Part shown: piece after piece, positions 49,101 through 59,582 of the stretch | Layout: each line of letters opens with the position of its first letter | Numbering within the stretch: the first letter of the stretch is position 1 | Assembly: GCA_003971905.1 (NCBI GenBank) | Contig: RSEE01000105.1 | Coordinates: 150,498-214,497, forward strand | DNA from: Moniliella sp. 'wahieum' | Lineage: Eukaryota; Basidiomycota; Moniliellomycetes; Moniliellales; Moniliellaceae | Direction: 5' to 3' | DNA length: 64,000 nt | Notes under the pieces: model-generated | What the model was told of the DNA's origin: nothing | Database searches by the model: none | What the model saw: only the letters and a program-made list of their open reading frames with translations | Position numbers and translations under genes: made by a program

Positions 49101-49233
49101 CGAGGGCGTTGTCGAGGGTGGCGAGGGCGTGGAGGTCGCGGGAGCGCTTGTCGGCCTTCTTGGCGGCGTGGGCGGCCTGCTTTCGCGTGGCGGAGGAGGC
49201 GGAGGAGGCGGCGCTCTTGCGGCCCTTGGCCAT
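43127..49233 (-). CDS. LTN1: E3 ubiquitin ligase listerin (Ltn1/Rkr1), ribosome-associated quality control
   Basis: Listerin ubiquitinates nascent chains stalled on 60S subunits. The gene starts MAKGRKSAASSASSATRKQA at 49,233, close to the family N-terminus. It continues with QLPADLVVLLRKAGKKDVV and TRQRALEGLKTTL, the conserved N-terminal ribosome-contact region. An intron lies at 48,669-48,599. A long HEAT-like helical middle follows in shifting frames, for example WDAINVVFDQVVHSLTSTVA. The C-terminus is the RING domain: ECAICYSIL, LPTKPCKTCKNKFHGQCLYK and STCPLCRSML, with all zinc-binding Cys/His residues present. The stop is at 43,127. The span (about 6.1 kb) fits a protein slightly longer than the yeast and human ones. 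Frame slips occur many times. Its 3' end is 121 bp from the convergent DPH7, and its start faces RPL26. Confidence 0.9.
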
Positions 49234-49582
49234 GGCGCAGGGGTGGTGGTGGTGGTGGTGGTGGTGATGGAGAAGGAGAGGTGGTGGTCGTCCGCGTGCA
49301 ATCGGGTGGAAACGTCATTAATCCGACGGGAATCATCCACTTAAGCAGCCCGCTGCTAGGGTTGGTCCTGACGCAGCGTCACCGGTCACCCGATCATCCA
49401 TCGCACTCCCCCCAGCACGTGACCACGTGACCTGCCGTTGCCTCTTCCAGCCGGCTGCAACCCTGACGCGCGGAATATACGCCGCAGCAACCCTAGCGCC
49501 GCGCGCGCCGGCCGCCGGGGCCTCGGCGGCGGTGGAGGGCGGCACAGGCCTCCCGCTCGTCCACGCCCACACCTCGTCCCCA
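49234..49582. promoter_or_regulatory. Shared LTN1/RPL26 divergent promoter with teloboxes
   Basis: These 349 bp separate two start codons on opposite strands. They contain CTAGGGTT at 49,356-49,363, AACCCTG at 49,459-49,465 and AACCCTAG at 49,489-49,496, so telobox-type sites occur in both orientations. AACCCTA-like boxes are known in ribosomal-protein gene promoters of several fungi and are bound by Tbf1-type factors. A (GGT)n tract at 49,243-49,265 lies directly upstream of the LTN1 start. The regulatory role is inferred from position and motif. Confidence 0.55.
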
Positions 49583-50163
49583 ATGGTCTCCAGCAGCCGC
49601 CGCACACCCGCAAGGCCCAGCTCAGCTCCCCGCCCATCTGCGGCGCAAGCTCATGAGCTCCCCGCTCAGCAAGGAGCTCCGGGCAGCACGGGCGTAGTCA
49701 GTCCTCCGTCTTCTCGCCCACAGCGGCCCCTCTGAACAGGATCATCCGCCAGCCAGCGCGCGAGCAGAGCCATGCGCTCTCTCTGTCGCTGTCGACCGCG
49801 GAAACATCCGTCCTGTCCCTCCTCTCCATCCTCTTGCCTGGTGAGCGTGTGCTGACGCGCGTCTGGTTTGCTTGCACAGATCCGCTCCATGCCCGTTGTC
49901 AAGGGCGACGAGGTCCAGATTGTCCGGGGCTCCAAAAGGGCGCCGAGGGCCGTGTGACCCAGGTGTACCGCAAAAAGTGGGTCATCCACGTGGACCGCGT
50001 CGAGCGCGAAAAGGCAAAGGAACAAACGGTGCCCATCCCCGTTGCTGCGTCCAACGTGGTGATCACCAAGCTCAAGCTCGACAAGAGCCGCAAGCTCATC
50101 ATCTCGCGCAAGTCGGGTAAGCCTGTCGCCGACGCCGAGGGCGACGTTGAGATGAAGGCCTAA
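49583..50163 (+). CDS. RPL26: 60S ribosomal protein L26 (uL24)
   Basis: L26 lies at the polypeptide exit side of the large ribosomal subunit. Exon 1 (49,583-49,693) encodes MVSSSRRT, then RKAQLSS, LRRKLMSSPLSKELR. A 186-nt intron (49,694-49,879) with a CTGAC branch point follows. Exon 2 gives IRSMPVVKGDEVQIVRG, GRVTQVYRKKWVIHVDRVER, VVITKLKLDKSRKLIISRKS and an acidic tail ending at 50,163. These blocks are diagnostic of eukaryotic L26. Four single-base losses break the frame: the C-runs 49,607-49,609 and 49,633-49,635, one near 49,678-49,692, and the A-run 49,934-49,937. A normally essential gene broken four times at homopolymers is the clearest sign that the assembly, not the gene, is at fault. 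Confidence 0.92.
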
Positions 50164-50728
50164 TCGGGTTGAGAACCTGGACCTTGCTTTTTTGCAGTAG
50201 CTTGCCCTTCCGCCAGCTGGAACCTGGGCCAGTTGCACTTGATCCATCTAATCTCTTTTGCCTCCCTGCGTTTCATCGTACCACCACCCACACTTCCTTT
50301 TGCTTTACCCCTATCTCGCTGTCATCGGTACTCCCGGTACTCTGACGCAAAAATGGCCACGGCCCCTCCCTCCATTGGAATATGCATCACATCCGCGCCC
50401 CGCGTGCGCCATGGCGGCTCTGTGCCATGGTATCCACTTCTTCCAGGTATCGTAGTCGCCGGTGCGAGCTGCTGCTCACATCATGCAATCCTATGAAGGG
50501 CTCAACTTAACAGTTGAACAGCAAAAGTGAGGGTGTTGCCGTTGCGTATTTCCCCCTAGACAAGGTAGATTCACGATGCTGGAGGTACACCACTATGCTG
50601 GGCACATTGGATTCGGTGACCTAGCCACGATGTACGGACCAGCCTGTGTGTGGGGGGGTGAGAACCTGTGCGATGCATTGAAATGGGGGAGTCTCAACGA
50701 GGTGTAATTGAGGCAAAAGTCAAAAAAC
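50164..50728. other. Intergenic between RPL26 and tRNA-Lys
   Basis: Contains the RPL26 3' UTR; no gene seen. Confidence 0.5.
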
Positions 50729-50813
50729 GCCCCACGTGGGACTCGAACCCACAACCGTGAGATGGACCTCTTGAATAAGAGTCTCAAATTCTACCGATTG
50801 AAATAGCGAGGCT
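50729..50813 (-). tRNA. tRNA-Lys(CTT) with 12-nt intron
   Basis: On the minus strand the gene begins GCCTCGC and its 3' acceptor strand is GTGGGGC, with discriminator G. All seven acceptor pairs form, with two G-T wobbles. The anticodon stem is TGAGA/TCTCA, and the loop CTCTTA is followed by a 12-nt intron (50,776-50,765) and the final loop A. The intron is therefore at the canonical position 37/38 and the anticodon is CTT. The T arm is GTGGG TTCGAGT CCCAC, including a perfect B box GGTTCGAGTCC. The D stem is unusual: TTTC/GAAT instead of the usual GCTC/GAGC. One change pair is compensatory and one position is a T-T mismatch. The gene is complete; CCA is not encoded. Confidence 0.88.
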
Positions 50814-52341
50814 GGATACTTCACTGCTGACCTTCCAGAAACCATGGCCGCACTCACCACATCGATGGGACTTGGCCTGGATCTCTAGTGGAAGTGTTAT
50901 GCTTCTTTGACTAGCTATGATGCGTTTTCTTGGTGGGGCGGCGAATGAGAATATGATGTCGTAGAGCCCCGACGGACGTCGGCCTACTTTGTAAGGCACA
51001 GTAGCTGCCTCGGGAAGGAGACTATCCTGACGATCATAACCCCACGCGATGAGAGCAGCGACCGGAACCTTCACGTGAAGTGTTGTGGAGTGCCCGGTAA
51101 AAGAGGTTGACTGGCCTGCGGATGCGCACTGGGATCGCGATAGGGCAGTTACTCGTCGATCTTCGTAACAGTCGCAACGACCGGATTGACACTACATAAA
51201 GACGCACGTTCAACGTACTACTACTACGGTGAACGCTGAAACGTTCGGCACTTGAGCGGTACCAAACACCATTATCTGCTTGCACCTCCCCCGACTCCTT
51301 CCTGGAACATACAGCAGACACCAGACCCTCCGTCGCAGCCTACAGTCCCACTGTGCTGCTAGGGGTGAAGAACAGGATGAGTCCGCTCGATCAAGGCATA
51401 AAGTTGAAGCTGCAGACGATCCTTCCCGAGACCTGAGGTCTTCCTGTCCCCAGCCCGTGAGGCACTGCGGTTCGTGACTGGTTTTGCAGTTGGGCTTGAA
51501 GGGAGTCAACACGACCGTGCCCAGTGTACAGTGCCCCGGCTAAAGAAACTACGGAGGAGACCGAGGGGACCGGTAGTGCGGACCACTACGACCGAGTGGC
51601 GAAAACAACAAGACGCTGGCGAGCGTCCGTCGTGGCGGTACACAATATCAGCCCCACCTTGTCCTGATACCGGCACCGCAGCCCCTCGCCCATACCGCTC
51701 CTGTCCGCCATTCTGCCTGCCACCGATTACACCGGGCGCAAGTGGGATGCGTAAACGACCACTTTCTTTGGTGCCTGGCTGCGCTGCGAGACGCGCGGCC
51801 TCTAGTCCCCGGCGGGAGGAAGGGCCATGGTGTGACAGCGGCAAAATGCGAGTAGCAAGATGGGGCTCATCCGAGAGCGGGTGCATTATAATCGCAATCC
51901 CTTGGACTCTTTCGTAAGACAAGCACACGCACCAACACTTCTGGGCCAAGTCACTGCCGGCATGGTGGCCATCACAGAGGTAGCAGCAAGACGAGGCTCA
52001 TCAGTCACATGGGCACAGGAGTGCCAGCCTCTTCGCAACCACCGTCTCGTCCTGCGCAAACGGACAGCGGCGTGTGTCGTCGGGAGGGGGGGCGAGGAGA
52101 AGCAGCAGTCCTCATTCCCTCGGCGAGGAGCGTCGAAAGCCCCCACGGAGACGATAACAATCGACAAGCCCGTCGCCAGCCGATCACGCGGGATGGCAGC
52201 GCGTCACGCCATCATCACACGCGGGCAACCAGCAGCCCCAGCGGCTCGCCAGTATTAGCTTGCCCCCAGCCAACCGGCAGGCTGCCCCGCATCCCACCCT
52301 CTCCTCCACCCCGGCCGGCCACGCTCCCATGCGTACATGCC
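50814..52341. other. Intergenic between tRNA and DUF202 gene
   Basis: About 1.5 kb with no supportable gene on either strand. Open frames here are short or have no recognisable content. The 3' end (52,250-52,341) is C-rich and probably the 5' UTR of the next gene. Confidence 0.5.
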
Positions 52342-53615
52342 ATGCCCACCCCCGCCCCCGCCACCGACTCCGACGTTGAGCAGCACCCGACCGCCCCCGA
52401 GCTGCGCCGCAGCGGCCATCCGGCGCCTTCGCTTGTCCGCAACGCCCTCGCGTCTCTCCGCTCCCTCTTCCACGTCCGCCAGGTCCACGGCAACCTCACC
52501 CGCGACTTTAGCGGTACGTCCCTCCCCGTCCAGCTGACGCCCCGTCTCGACTAACATTCTCTCTCCGGCCAGCTCGCGAGCGGACGTACATTGCCTGGAC
52601 CAAGATCGCCCTCACGCTCGGTGGGATCGGTGCTGTGATGCTGGTCAAGCTTGATGTTGGTCCGGACGGAGCGGGCGTGCCTTCCTTTGCCTCTTCCGCC
52701 CACGCCCCCTCCCCTCCCCAGATGCTCGAGGAGCACTCCTTCCCGCACGCGCTCTGGCTCGCACGCAATGCCGCCCTCCACCGCGCTCAGGCTCGTCGCG
52801 CCGCCTGGTGGTACCACCAGCTGCAGCACCACCCAACCAGCGCACCGCGTGGGCCTGCCCCTCCCATGGAGTGGGCAGAACAGAGCATGGCCAACCTCCC
52901 TCTCGCACCCCATGGCCCGCGTACCCGGGGACAGGCAGCAGTATCCTTTCCTCCTCCCCACGTTCGATCCACAGATGCCAACCGTCAAGGTGCCCCCCCC
53001 CACCCGCCGCTCGTTCTCCTCCTCGCTCTCCCGCTCCCGCAGCCCCGTCACGTGGCAAGCCGCGCGACATTTGTCCACCCGCCTTGGCTCGCTCATCTCG
53101 GGCTCTCTGTATTTCTTGCAAGCACTCCTAGCGTTGCTGATTGGTCTGGCGGACTACTTGCGAACGGAGCGGGCATTGGAAAAGATTGATGAGATCAACG
53201 ACCAGGAGGCCGGGGCTAAGCAAGCCCTCGAGGCGTACACGTCGGCCTTGGCCTCGGCCCAGGCTCAAGCACGTGCTGCAGCCGTGGCTGAGACGGAATC
53301 TGGAGCTGAACGTGGGATCGCGACGCCTCCCTCGCTGGGCCCCGACTCGTGTGGGCCCGCCTGCCACAACCTGTGCCCCGGCTCCAGGACGATGACATTG
53401 CTCGAGCTCGTAGCGGCTACTTGGTCGATTGGATCACTGGCTTGCTCCTCCTTCTTGGTGGCATCATCGCGCTAGTGCCATCATTTGTTGGCGGACGAAG
53501 GCAGTGTGCAGAGCAGCTACCAGTGAATTCCGTTGCTGCTGTATGGCTGTCATCTATGTTGCTCTTTAATCTAGGCTGCATCGCAGGGTATCGCCCCATC
53601 GGGAGTAGGAGATAG
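52342..53615 (+). CDS. DUF202-domain membrane protein
   Basis: The N-terminus (MPTPAPATDSDVEQHP) is hydrophilic. The segment SLFHVRQVHGNLTRDFS is joined across a 59-nt intron (52,514-52,572) to ARERTYIAWTKIALTLGGIG. The R-E-R-T-Y-I-A-W signature followed by a hydrophobic helix is the hallmark of DUF202, found in Vtc1-type and other small membrane proteins. A Pro/His-rich loop of about 140 residues follows. Then come GSLYFLQALLALLIGLADYL with RTERALEKIDEIN, and a third helix YLVDWITGLLLLLGGIIALV. Three membrane segments agree with the family, but the long first loop is unusual. The frame changes around 52,930-52,945 and near 53,345. The end at 53,615 is the first stop in the frame of helix 3. 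Function is unknown; an intracellular membrane is likely. Confidence 0.7.
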
Positions 53616-53772
53616 GCAAGTCGTGGTCGAGCGGAGAATTCAGTTAGCGTGGGAGGGGGACCACTTTTGGTACGCTAGGCGTCATAGCATTGCAGAGATA
53701 GGCTAAAAGGGCGGAAGACAATTGCTTCTCCCGGCCGAAGAGAAAGCAAGGGCCAAAGCAAAGCAAATGCAA

Positions 53773-54981
53773 TTAGAAGTTCTTGATGACCGCGTCGGTG
53801 AACTCGGCGGGGTGGACTTGCCGCCAACGTCGGGAGTGCCAATGCGAGCTTCAGAGATGACATTGTACAGCGAGTTGGCAATCGTGTTGGCCTGTGCGTT
53901 GAGGCCGAGGTGACGGAGCATCATCGTCGACGAAAGCAGCATCGCTGTCGGGTTGGCCTTACCCGTGCCCTCAATGTCCTTGGCCACGTGACGGCAGCCA
54001 GGCTCGTACAGCGCGTATTCACGTCCAATGTTGGCACCGGGGATCACACCGGGGCCACCGACCAGGGCAGCACCAATGTTCGACACAATGTTGCCGTACA
54101 GGTTGGGCGTGACCACGACATCGAACTGCTGCGGGTTGCTGACGAGCTGCATGGAAGTGTTGTCGACAATCATCGAGTTGTGCTCAATGCCAGCGTGGCT
54201 GTACTCCTTGGCCACCTCGTTGAAGGTGCGGAGGAAAAGACCGTCACCAAGCTTCATAATGTTGGCCTTGTGCACACACGTCACCTTCTTGCGCCCATTG
54301 CGCACAGCAAAGTCAAACGCGAAACGTGCGATCCGCTCGGCCTTTGCCCGCGTCGAAACCTTCAGCGACTCAACCACGCCAGGGTAGGACTGGTGCTCCA
54401 GACCCGAGTACTCTCCCTCCGTGTTCTCACGGATGATGACAAAGTCCACGTTGGGGTGGCGCGTCGGGTGGCCGGGCAACGTCTTGCAAAGCACCATCGA
54501 GGCGTAAATGTCGAGCTGCTGACGCATGGCCACGTTCCACGAGTTGTGGCCGCCAGCCTCAATGGGGGTGTAGAAGATACCTAGCCATCGCATCCGTTAG
54601 CATTCTCCAGGGAAAACCAAGAAACAATGAGAAAACAAAACAAAACAAACGTACCCTTGAGACCGACCTTGTTACGCTGGAGGGATTGCATGGCCTCCTG
54701 GAAGAGCGCCTCGGAGCCGTGCGTCTCGCCAGACACGTCAAACTCCTCCCACTCGACGGGCACGTTGAGCGACTCAAACACCTGCTTGACCGAGTGCGTG
54801 ACCTCCTTGCCAATGCCGTCACCAGGGCAGAGAGTCACCACCGACACACCGCCGTACTTCTTGGGCAGAGCAGGGGGTTGTCCATGCTCAGGGTGCTCAT
54901 GGCGCGCGCGGCGAGACGCGGGGCAGGGGCAGCGGCAGCGCGGACGCTGCGGGCAAGGCCAAGGCTGCGCGGGAGAGCCAT
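53773..54981 (-). CDS. IDH1: NAD-isocitrate dehydrogenase, regulatory subunit (Idh1), mitochondrial
   Basis: This is the regulatory subunit of the NAD-dependent isocitrate dehydrogenase octamer of the TCA cycle. The start at 54,981 gives a clear presequence, MALPRSLGLARSVRAAAAPA then PRLAARAMST. Next come KKYGGVSVVTLCPGDGIGKE and VPVEWEEFDVSGE. A 74-nt intron (54,654-54,581) with a GCTAAC branch point leads to IFYTPIEAGGHNSWNVAMRQ. This is the Idh1/IDH3B-G version of the substrate loop, lacking the catalytic-subunit residues. [35 protein letters not shown] and PNLYGNIVSNIGAALVGGPG follow. Two C-run losses break the frame, at 54,873-54,877 and 53,809-53,812. After restoring the second, the protein ends AEFTDAVIKNF with the stop at 53,773-53,775. 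Confidence 0.93.
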
Positions 54982-56663
54982 GTTGGAGAGTGTGTGCGGG
55001 AGGGGGGGAGGGCAAGGGGTGGCGACAGAGGTGGTGGTGGGGGGGGGGCGGGGGCAGGCGCCGAAGAAAGTGCAGACTGCGCTGGGCGAGCACCGAATCC
55101 GGCGCAAACGCAAACCGCGCAGGCCGACGCAAACACGCGCAAACCAGCCGCAAATCGGTGTGTTTTGGGTGCGTTTGCAGCCAAGGAACGAGAAGGCAAC
55201 CAACGGGAAAACAGCGGCGGAATTCTGCAGAAAAGGGGGCTCTGACGCGTGACGTACCTTGCTTCTGTGCGCCTTGCGGTCTGGAGCAGGGGAGGCGGCC
55301 GGGCATGCGCACAACGCAGACTGCCCGCCTACCGTGTTCCAGCTTCCTGCGCTGCCGGCGGCGTGCTGGGACGCCCAGGTGCAGGCTGAGGCTGGGACCT
55401 GAGACGGCGGAGGCCGGAAGATCCGGCGCAAAGGCAGTGTCTGTGTGGATACGTTGCAGCCAACCATGCCATGTCCCCGGCCAGCCCTGAGCGCCTGAGC
55501 CACCAACGACGTCACTGTCGCTGGAAGCGTCACGCGTCACTGGTCAGTGGTCCTTAGTCAAAGACAAAGTCAGTAGTCACTGGTTCTTACGTGGCACCCA
55601 CTGCCGCCGGCTGCGACGCCTCCCGCTTCCTGGAGTGCGGATCAAGGGCCACACCCACGTGGAGCGGCGCAGGAGAGGATTCGATGTGGAGGTTCGGGGG
55701 AAACCGGCCAAGAAGTGCTCCATCCAAGTCATTCATCACGCGCTTCACACATTATCGCCATCACATGCACCATGCATCTGCCTCTGGAAGCGGGATGTGC
55801 GCTGGTGTGCCTGGAGGGGCGTGGCTGTCAAGAAGGATTTGTGTACGCCGCCTGGAAATCAAACTCAAGCCATTGCGGAGCAGCCATGCCGCAGATGCCC
55901 GATCGACCACATCGCTAGAGTGCCAGGGACTACGCCCGCCTCGGCCCCTCAGGCACCCACACTGCACGGCCATCTGATGGACGACTGCGCGCTGGCGCTG
56001 AGCCATGGGTACATGGGTGCGCATCTCAGCGACGTTGACCGGTAGCCTGCAACCGGGAACCTCGCCAGCCAGATCCCCACTCTGCTCGACCCCGTTGAAG
56101 TTCTACTCGTACACAACGTTGACTAGTGATCCTAGTGACCAGCTGCTCGCTGTTCTGCGCGGTGTTGTTGACACGCCGGGCGTCGAACTTTACCATACGT
56201 CATGCGTGTGGATCCGTGAGCATTTGAGATGTGCGATCGATGTCAAATCAGAGATCGCATCGGAGAGAAGACTGAGCCCGTGCCTCCGCGCCACGGCCCC
56301 CTATCGACCACTCCAGCCGACGCCCAGCGCCCAGCGCCCAGGCCCGAACAGCCTCAACGTGAACCCGCCCAATCCTCGCGCAGCCTTCCGGAGCCCCAGG
56401 CCAGGGCCAGAGCTTGGCGCCGGGCCAGCGCTCCGCTGCTCAGCGCTCAGTCTCAGCATCTTCCAAGCCAATGCGTGTCGACACACACCCCGCCGCCGAA
56501 ACACACGCAAAAACATATCCCCCCTTCCCCAAAATGGCCGAAAACCCGCGCCATGAAAAAAGAAGACATTCCATTCCGCCCGCCCCGAGCCAGGTCGCTG
56601 TTGCGTTCGGACGGCTGCTTCTCTCGCTCACACGCTACCATCCTCCCCTTGCCGTCGCTCGTG
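54982..56663. promoter_or_regulatory. Intergenic region between divergent IDH1 and IDH2
   Basis: These 1.68 kb separate the start codons of the two subunits of one enzyme. The stretch holds a G-rich tract (55,040-55,060) just upstream of IDH1, repeats of CACTGGTCAGTGGTC type (55,537-55,580) and C-rich DNA before IDH2. I see no gene. Balanced expression of the subunits from this region is an inference. Confidence 0.5.
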
Positions 56664-57810
56664 ATGCTCGCCCTTCCTGCTCTTCGCACTGGCCTGCGCG
56701 CCGCGTCTGTTCGCCCTGTGGCCAGCGCGGCCATGCCCGCCCTCGCCCGCGGCCTCCAGACCCCCGCCGGCGGACTGACCAACGCGTACGCCAAGAAGCC
56801 CGAGGCCGACGGCAAGTACCCACGTCCCCATCCCCGGTGACGGCATTGGCCCCGAGGTGGCCGACGCTGTCAAGAACATTTACAATGCCGCCGACGTGCC
56901 CATCAAGTGGGAGGAGGTCGAGGTTACCCCCTACATCAACGAGCAGGGCAAGTCCACCATCCCCGCCGAAGCGGTCAAGAGTATTCGTCAGAACACCGTC
57001 GCCCTCAAAGGTCCCCTTGCTACCCCAGTGGGCAAGGGCCACGTTTCGCTCAACCTGACGCTGCGCCGGACGTTCAAGTTGTACGCCAACGTGCGTCCCT
57101 GCCGCTCGATCGAGGGCTTCAAGACGGCCTACGACAATGTCAACACCGTTCTCATCCGCGAGAACACCGAGGGCGAGTACTCGGGCATTGAGCACGAGAT
57201 TGTGGATGGCGTGGTGCAGTCGATCAAGCTGATCACGCTCGAGGCTTCGGAACGTGTGGCCCGGTACGCGTTCCACCACGCGCAACAGAGTGGCCGCAAG
57301 CGCGTCACGGCCGTGCACAAGGCCAACATTATGCGCATGTCCGACGGCATGTTCCTCCACGCCTGCCGCGCCGTCGCCAAGGAGTACCCCGACATTGCGT
57401 ACGACGAGGACCTCCTCGACCGCGCTTGCCTGCGGATCGTGCAGGACCCCGCGCCCTACTCGGACCGCGTGATGGTCATGCCCAACTTGTACGGTGACAT
57501 TTTGTCCGACATGTGCGCCGGTCTGATTGGCGGTCTGGGCCTGACCCCCTCGGGCAACATTGGCTACGACGCTAGCATCTTTGAGGCTGTGCATGGCTCT
57601 GCCCCGGACATCCAGGGTATGGACAAGGCCAACCCGACCGCGCTGCTGCTTTCGTCCATCATGATGCTGCGCCACATGAGCTTGTTCGACAAGGCCGACA
57701 AGATTGAGGCGGCTGTTTTCAAGGCCATCGCCGAGGGCCAACGCACCGGCGACTTGGGCGGCAAGCTCGGCACCCGTGCCTTTACCGACGAGATCATCAA
57801 GCGCCTCTAA
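56664..57810 (+). CDS. IDH2: NAD-isocitrate dehydrogenase, catalytic subunit (Idh2), mitochondrial
   Basis: The catalytic partner of Idh1 (ortholog of yeast Idh2 and human IDH3A) oxidises isocitrate to 2-oxoglutarate with NAD. The presequence [20 protein letters not shown] fits mitochondrial import. After KPEADGKY the frame breaks at CCC (56,819-56,821). Removing one C gives [20 protein letters not shown]. The catalytic version of the substrate loop is present: [20 protein letters not shown], with Ser, Asn and three Arg at the isocitrate-binding positions. [60 protein letters not shown] and [20 protein letters not shown] follow. No intron is needed. The stop is at 57,808-57,810. Direction is opposite to IDH1. 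Confidence 0.94.
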
Positions 57811-59582
57811 TCTGCTGACAAGCTACTGGTCCCGCCGCGTACCCCTGCCGATTGTGGGCGAGGCAAGCGATAATCCTATCACCTTCGCTTAGGTCCACTG
57901 TCTGTTGCGTTGTGTCTTGGAATAGAGCTGGTGCAGTAGCAGGACAGGAACGCGATGCTGGTATAGGTGAATGGAATCCAGTCGGGTGCTGCTAGGGAAA
58001 ACAGATGTGAGCCAGGCAACGAAAGAGCAACCAAGCAAGGAAAAGCGTGTTGAAAATCTCTTTTGCCCTTGTGGGCCAGGAGAGTGTGTTTAGTAGATAT
58101 ATTGCGGTACTGCCCCCTGGGAGAGGCCAGCACGGGCGTGGGCCCTCCGACCTTTGAGTTTGACACCGTTACAGTTTGCACGAGTGGGCTGCCCATCAAA
58201 ACGGATCTATTATTTGGCTCCCGCTGGCTCGAGCAAGGGCTACAAGGCTGTGGAAACGCAGGGTTACACCGAAGGACGAAGTGTGCCGATGCGGCGCCTC
58301 AGGACCTGCCCTCCGGTTCCCCCACAAGAAGCCACCCATGCCAAAATTCATAGCGGCCAGGAAACGGCCCACCTTGTGGTTCATCCGTGCAAACGGGTTG
58401 CGCTACATGACACTGCATCACTCTGCTGAACGGACTCCCGTTCCCAATCCACACTGAGATGACATCCGTCTGTGAGGTGTTGGACGGTGGCGCGCCCGTC
58501 CATTCCACGACGCTACACCCCCGCTGTGGGGTGGATGTGGAGCTTGTAGGGACTATTGCCGTGCCAGGCTGTCATTGCTTTACGCTCGACAGCGTATGGC
58601 GGCGAGGCGTAGGGTCAAGTCGAATAAGCACATTCCGCTTGGTGTGCAAGATAGGCCTCTCTGACGGCCTTGCCTTCCTGTCCCACTGTACTGAACTTGA
58701 ACGAGTACGTCGCGGACGTCGGTTCCTGAGAATTGCCCGGTGGTAGCCGACAGGAGATGGCGGATGGAGCATTGAGTTACTGAGTACTGATCACAGGGAT
58801 GATGCGGCTGAGCAGATGAGGTCGATGAGGCCGAGTGTGCTCAGACTGGGCGGACAGCCGAGGGACGGAAGACGAGCCGAGGGAGCCGGCTTTTGTTTTG
58901 TTGCTTTGTTTGTGTTTTACTGATGGGGCGCCGAGCGCAGATCGGGCGAGAGATATCAATGTGTCAGGGAGCGCGCACAGGGCCAGTGTTGGCCATCTAT
59001 CCGGCCAGCGGATTAGATCGGTGAGATTGAGACGGTGCCAGCGTTACCCGGCTGCGGGCGCTTCTGGGCATATCTCCGACGCACGGGCCGCCGGCTGGAA
59101 GGGGGCAGCGGACCCGCCTCCACGCTCCTGTGGAGGCCGGAGGCCAGAATGGAGTCACATCAAAGTCAGGCTGCTGTCACATGTCATTGCAGCCCCTCCC
59201 TCCCGCCCCAAGGGCCACGATGCTGATCCTGATCTTAACCTTAGTAACAGTGTGGCAGTTGCAGGGGACCCAAGCCAAGCGCACCAGCGCTGCCCCGCTG
59301 CCCAGTGTCCCAAAAAACCCCATTTTGTCACACCTCGGCGATGGACGTTTCTGCGGGGATTGTTGATTGTTCGTTCGTACGATTGGCAGCAGCACTATTT
59401 TCTCCCTACACAATCAAGTTGAACCTTCGAGCTTCAAGCTTCAAGCTTCCACCCCGTCTTCCATTGTCCAACCATCCCCGACCCACCACCGCCTCGCCCA
59501 TCAGCGCTTCAAAAGCCAAGCTTCACGCCCCGCCCTCCCGCGCCCACTCCGCCTTGTTCTGTGGCCGCCCCCATCGGCTCGC
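57811..59582. other. Intergenic between IDH2 and NiCoT gene
   Basis: About 1.8 kb without a supportable gene. It contains AGCTTCA heptamers at 59,430-59,450, some 130 bp upstream of the next start codon, and a GTGACATGT-like motif near 59,177. The rest shows no structure I can interpret. Confidence 0.5.

Noticed and set aside
49694-49879. snoRNA inside the RPL26 intron
   Set aside because: No C box (RTGATGA) or H/ACA signature was seen; the single CTGA matches are explained by the branch point and chance.
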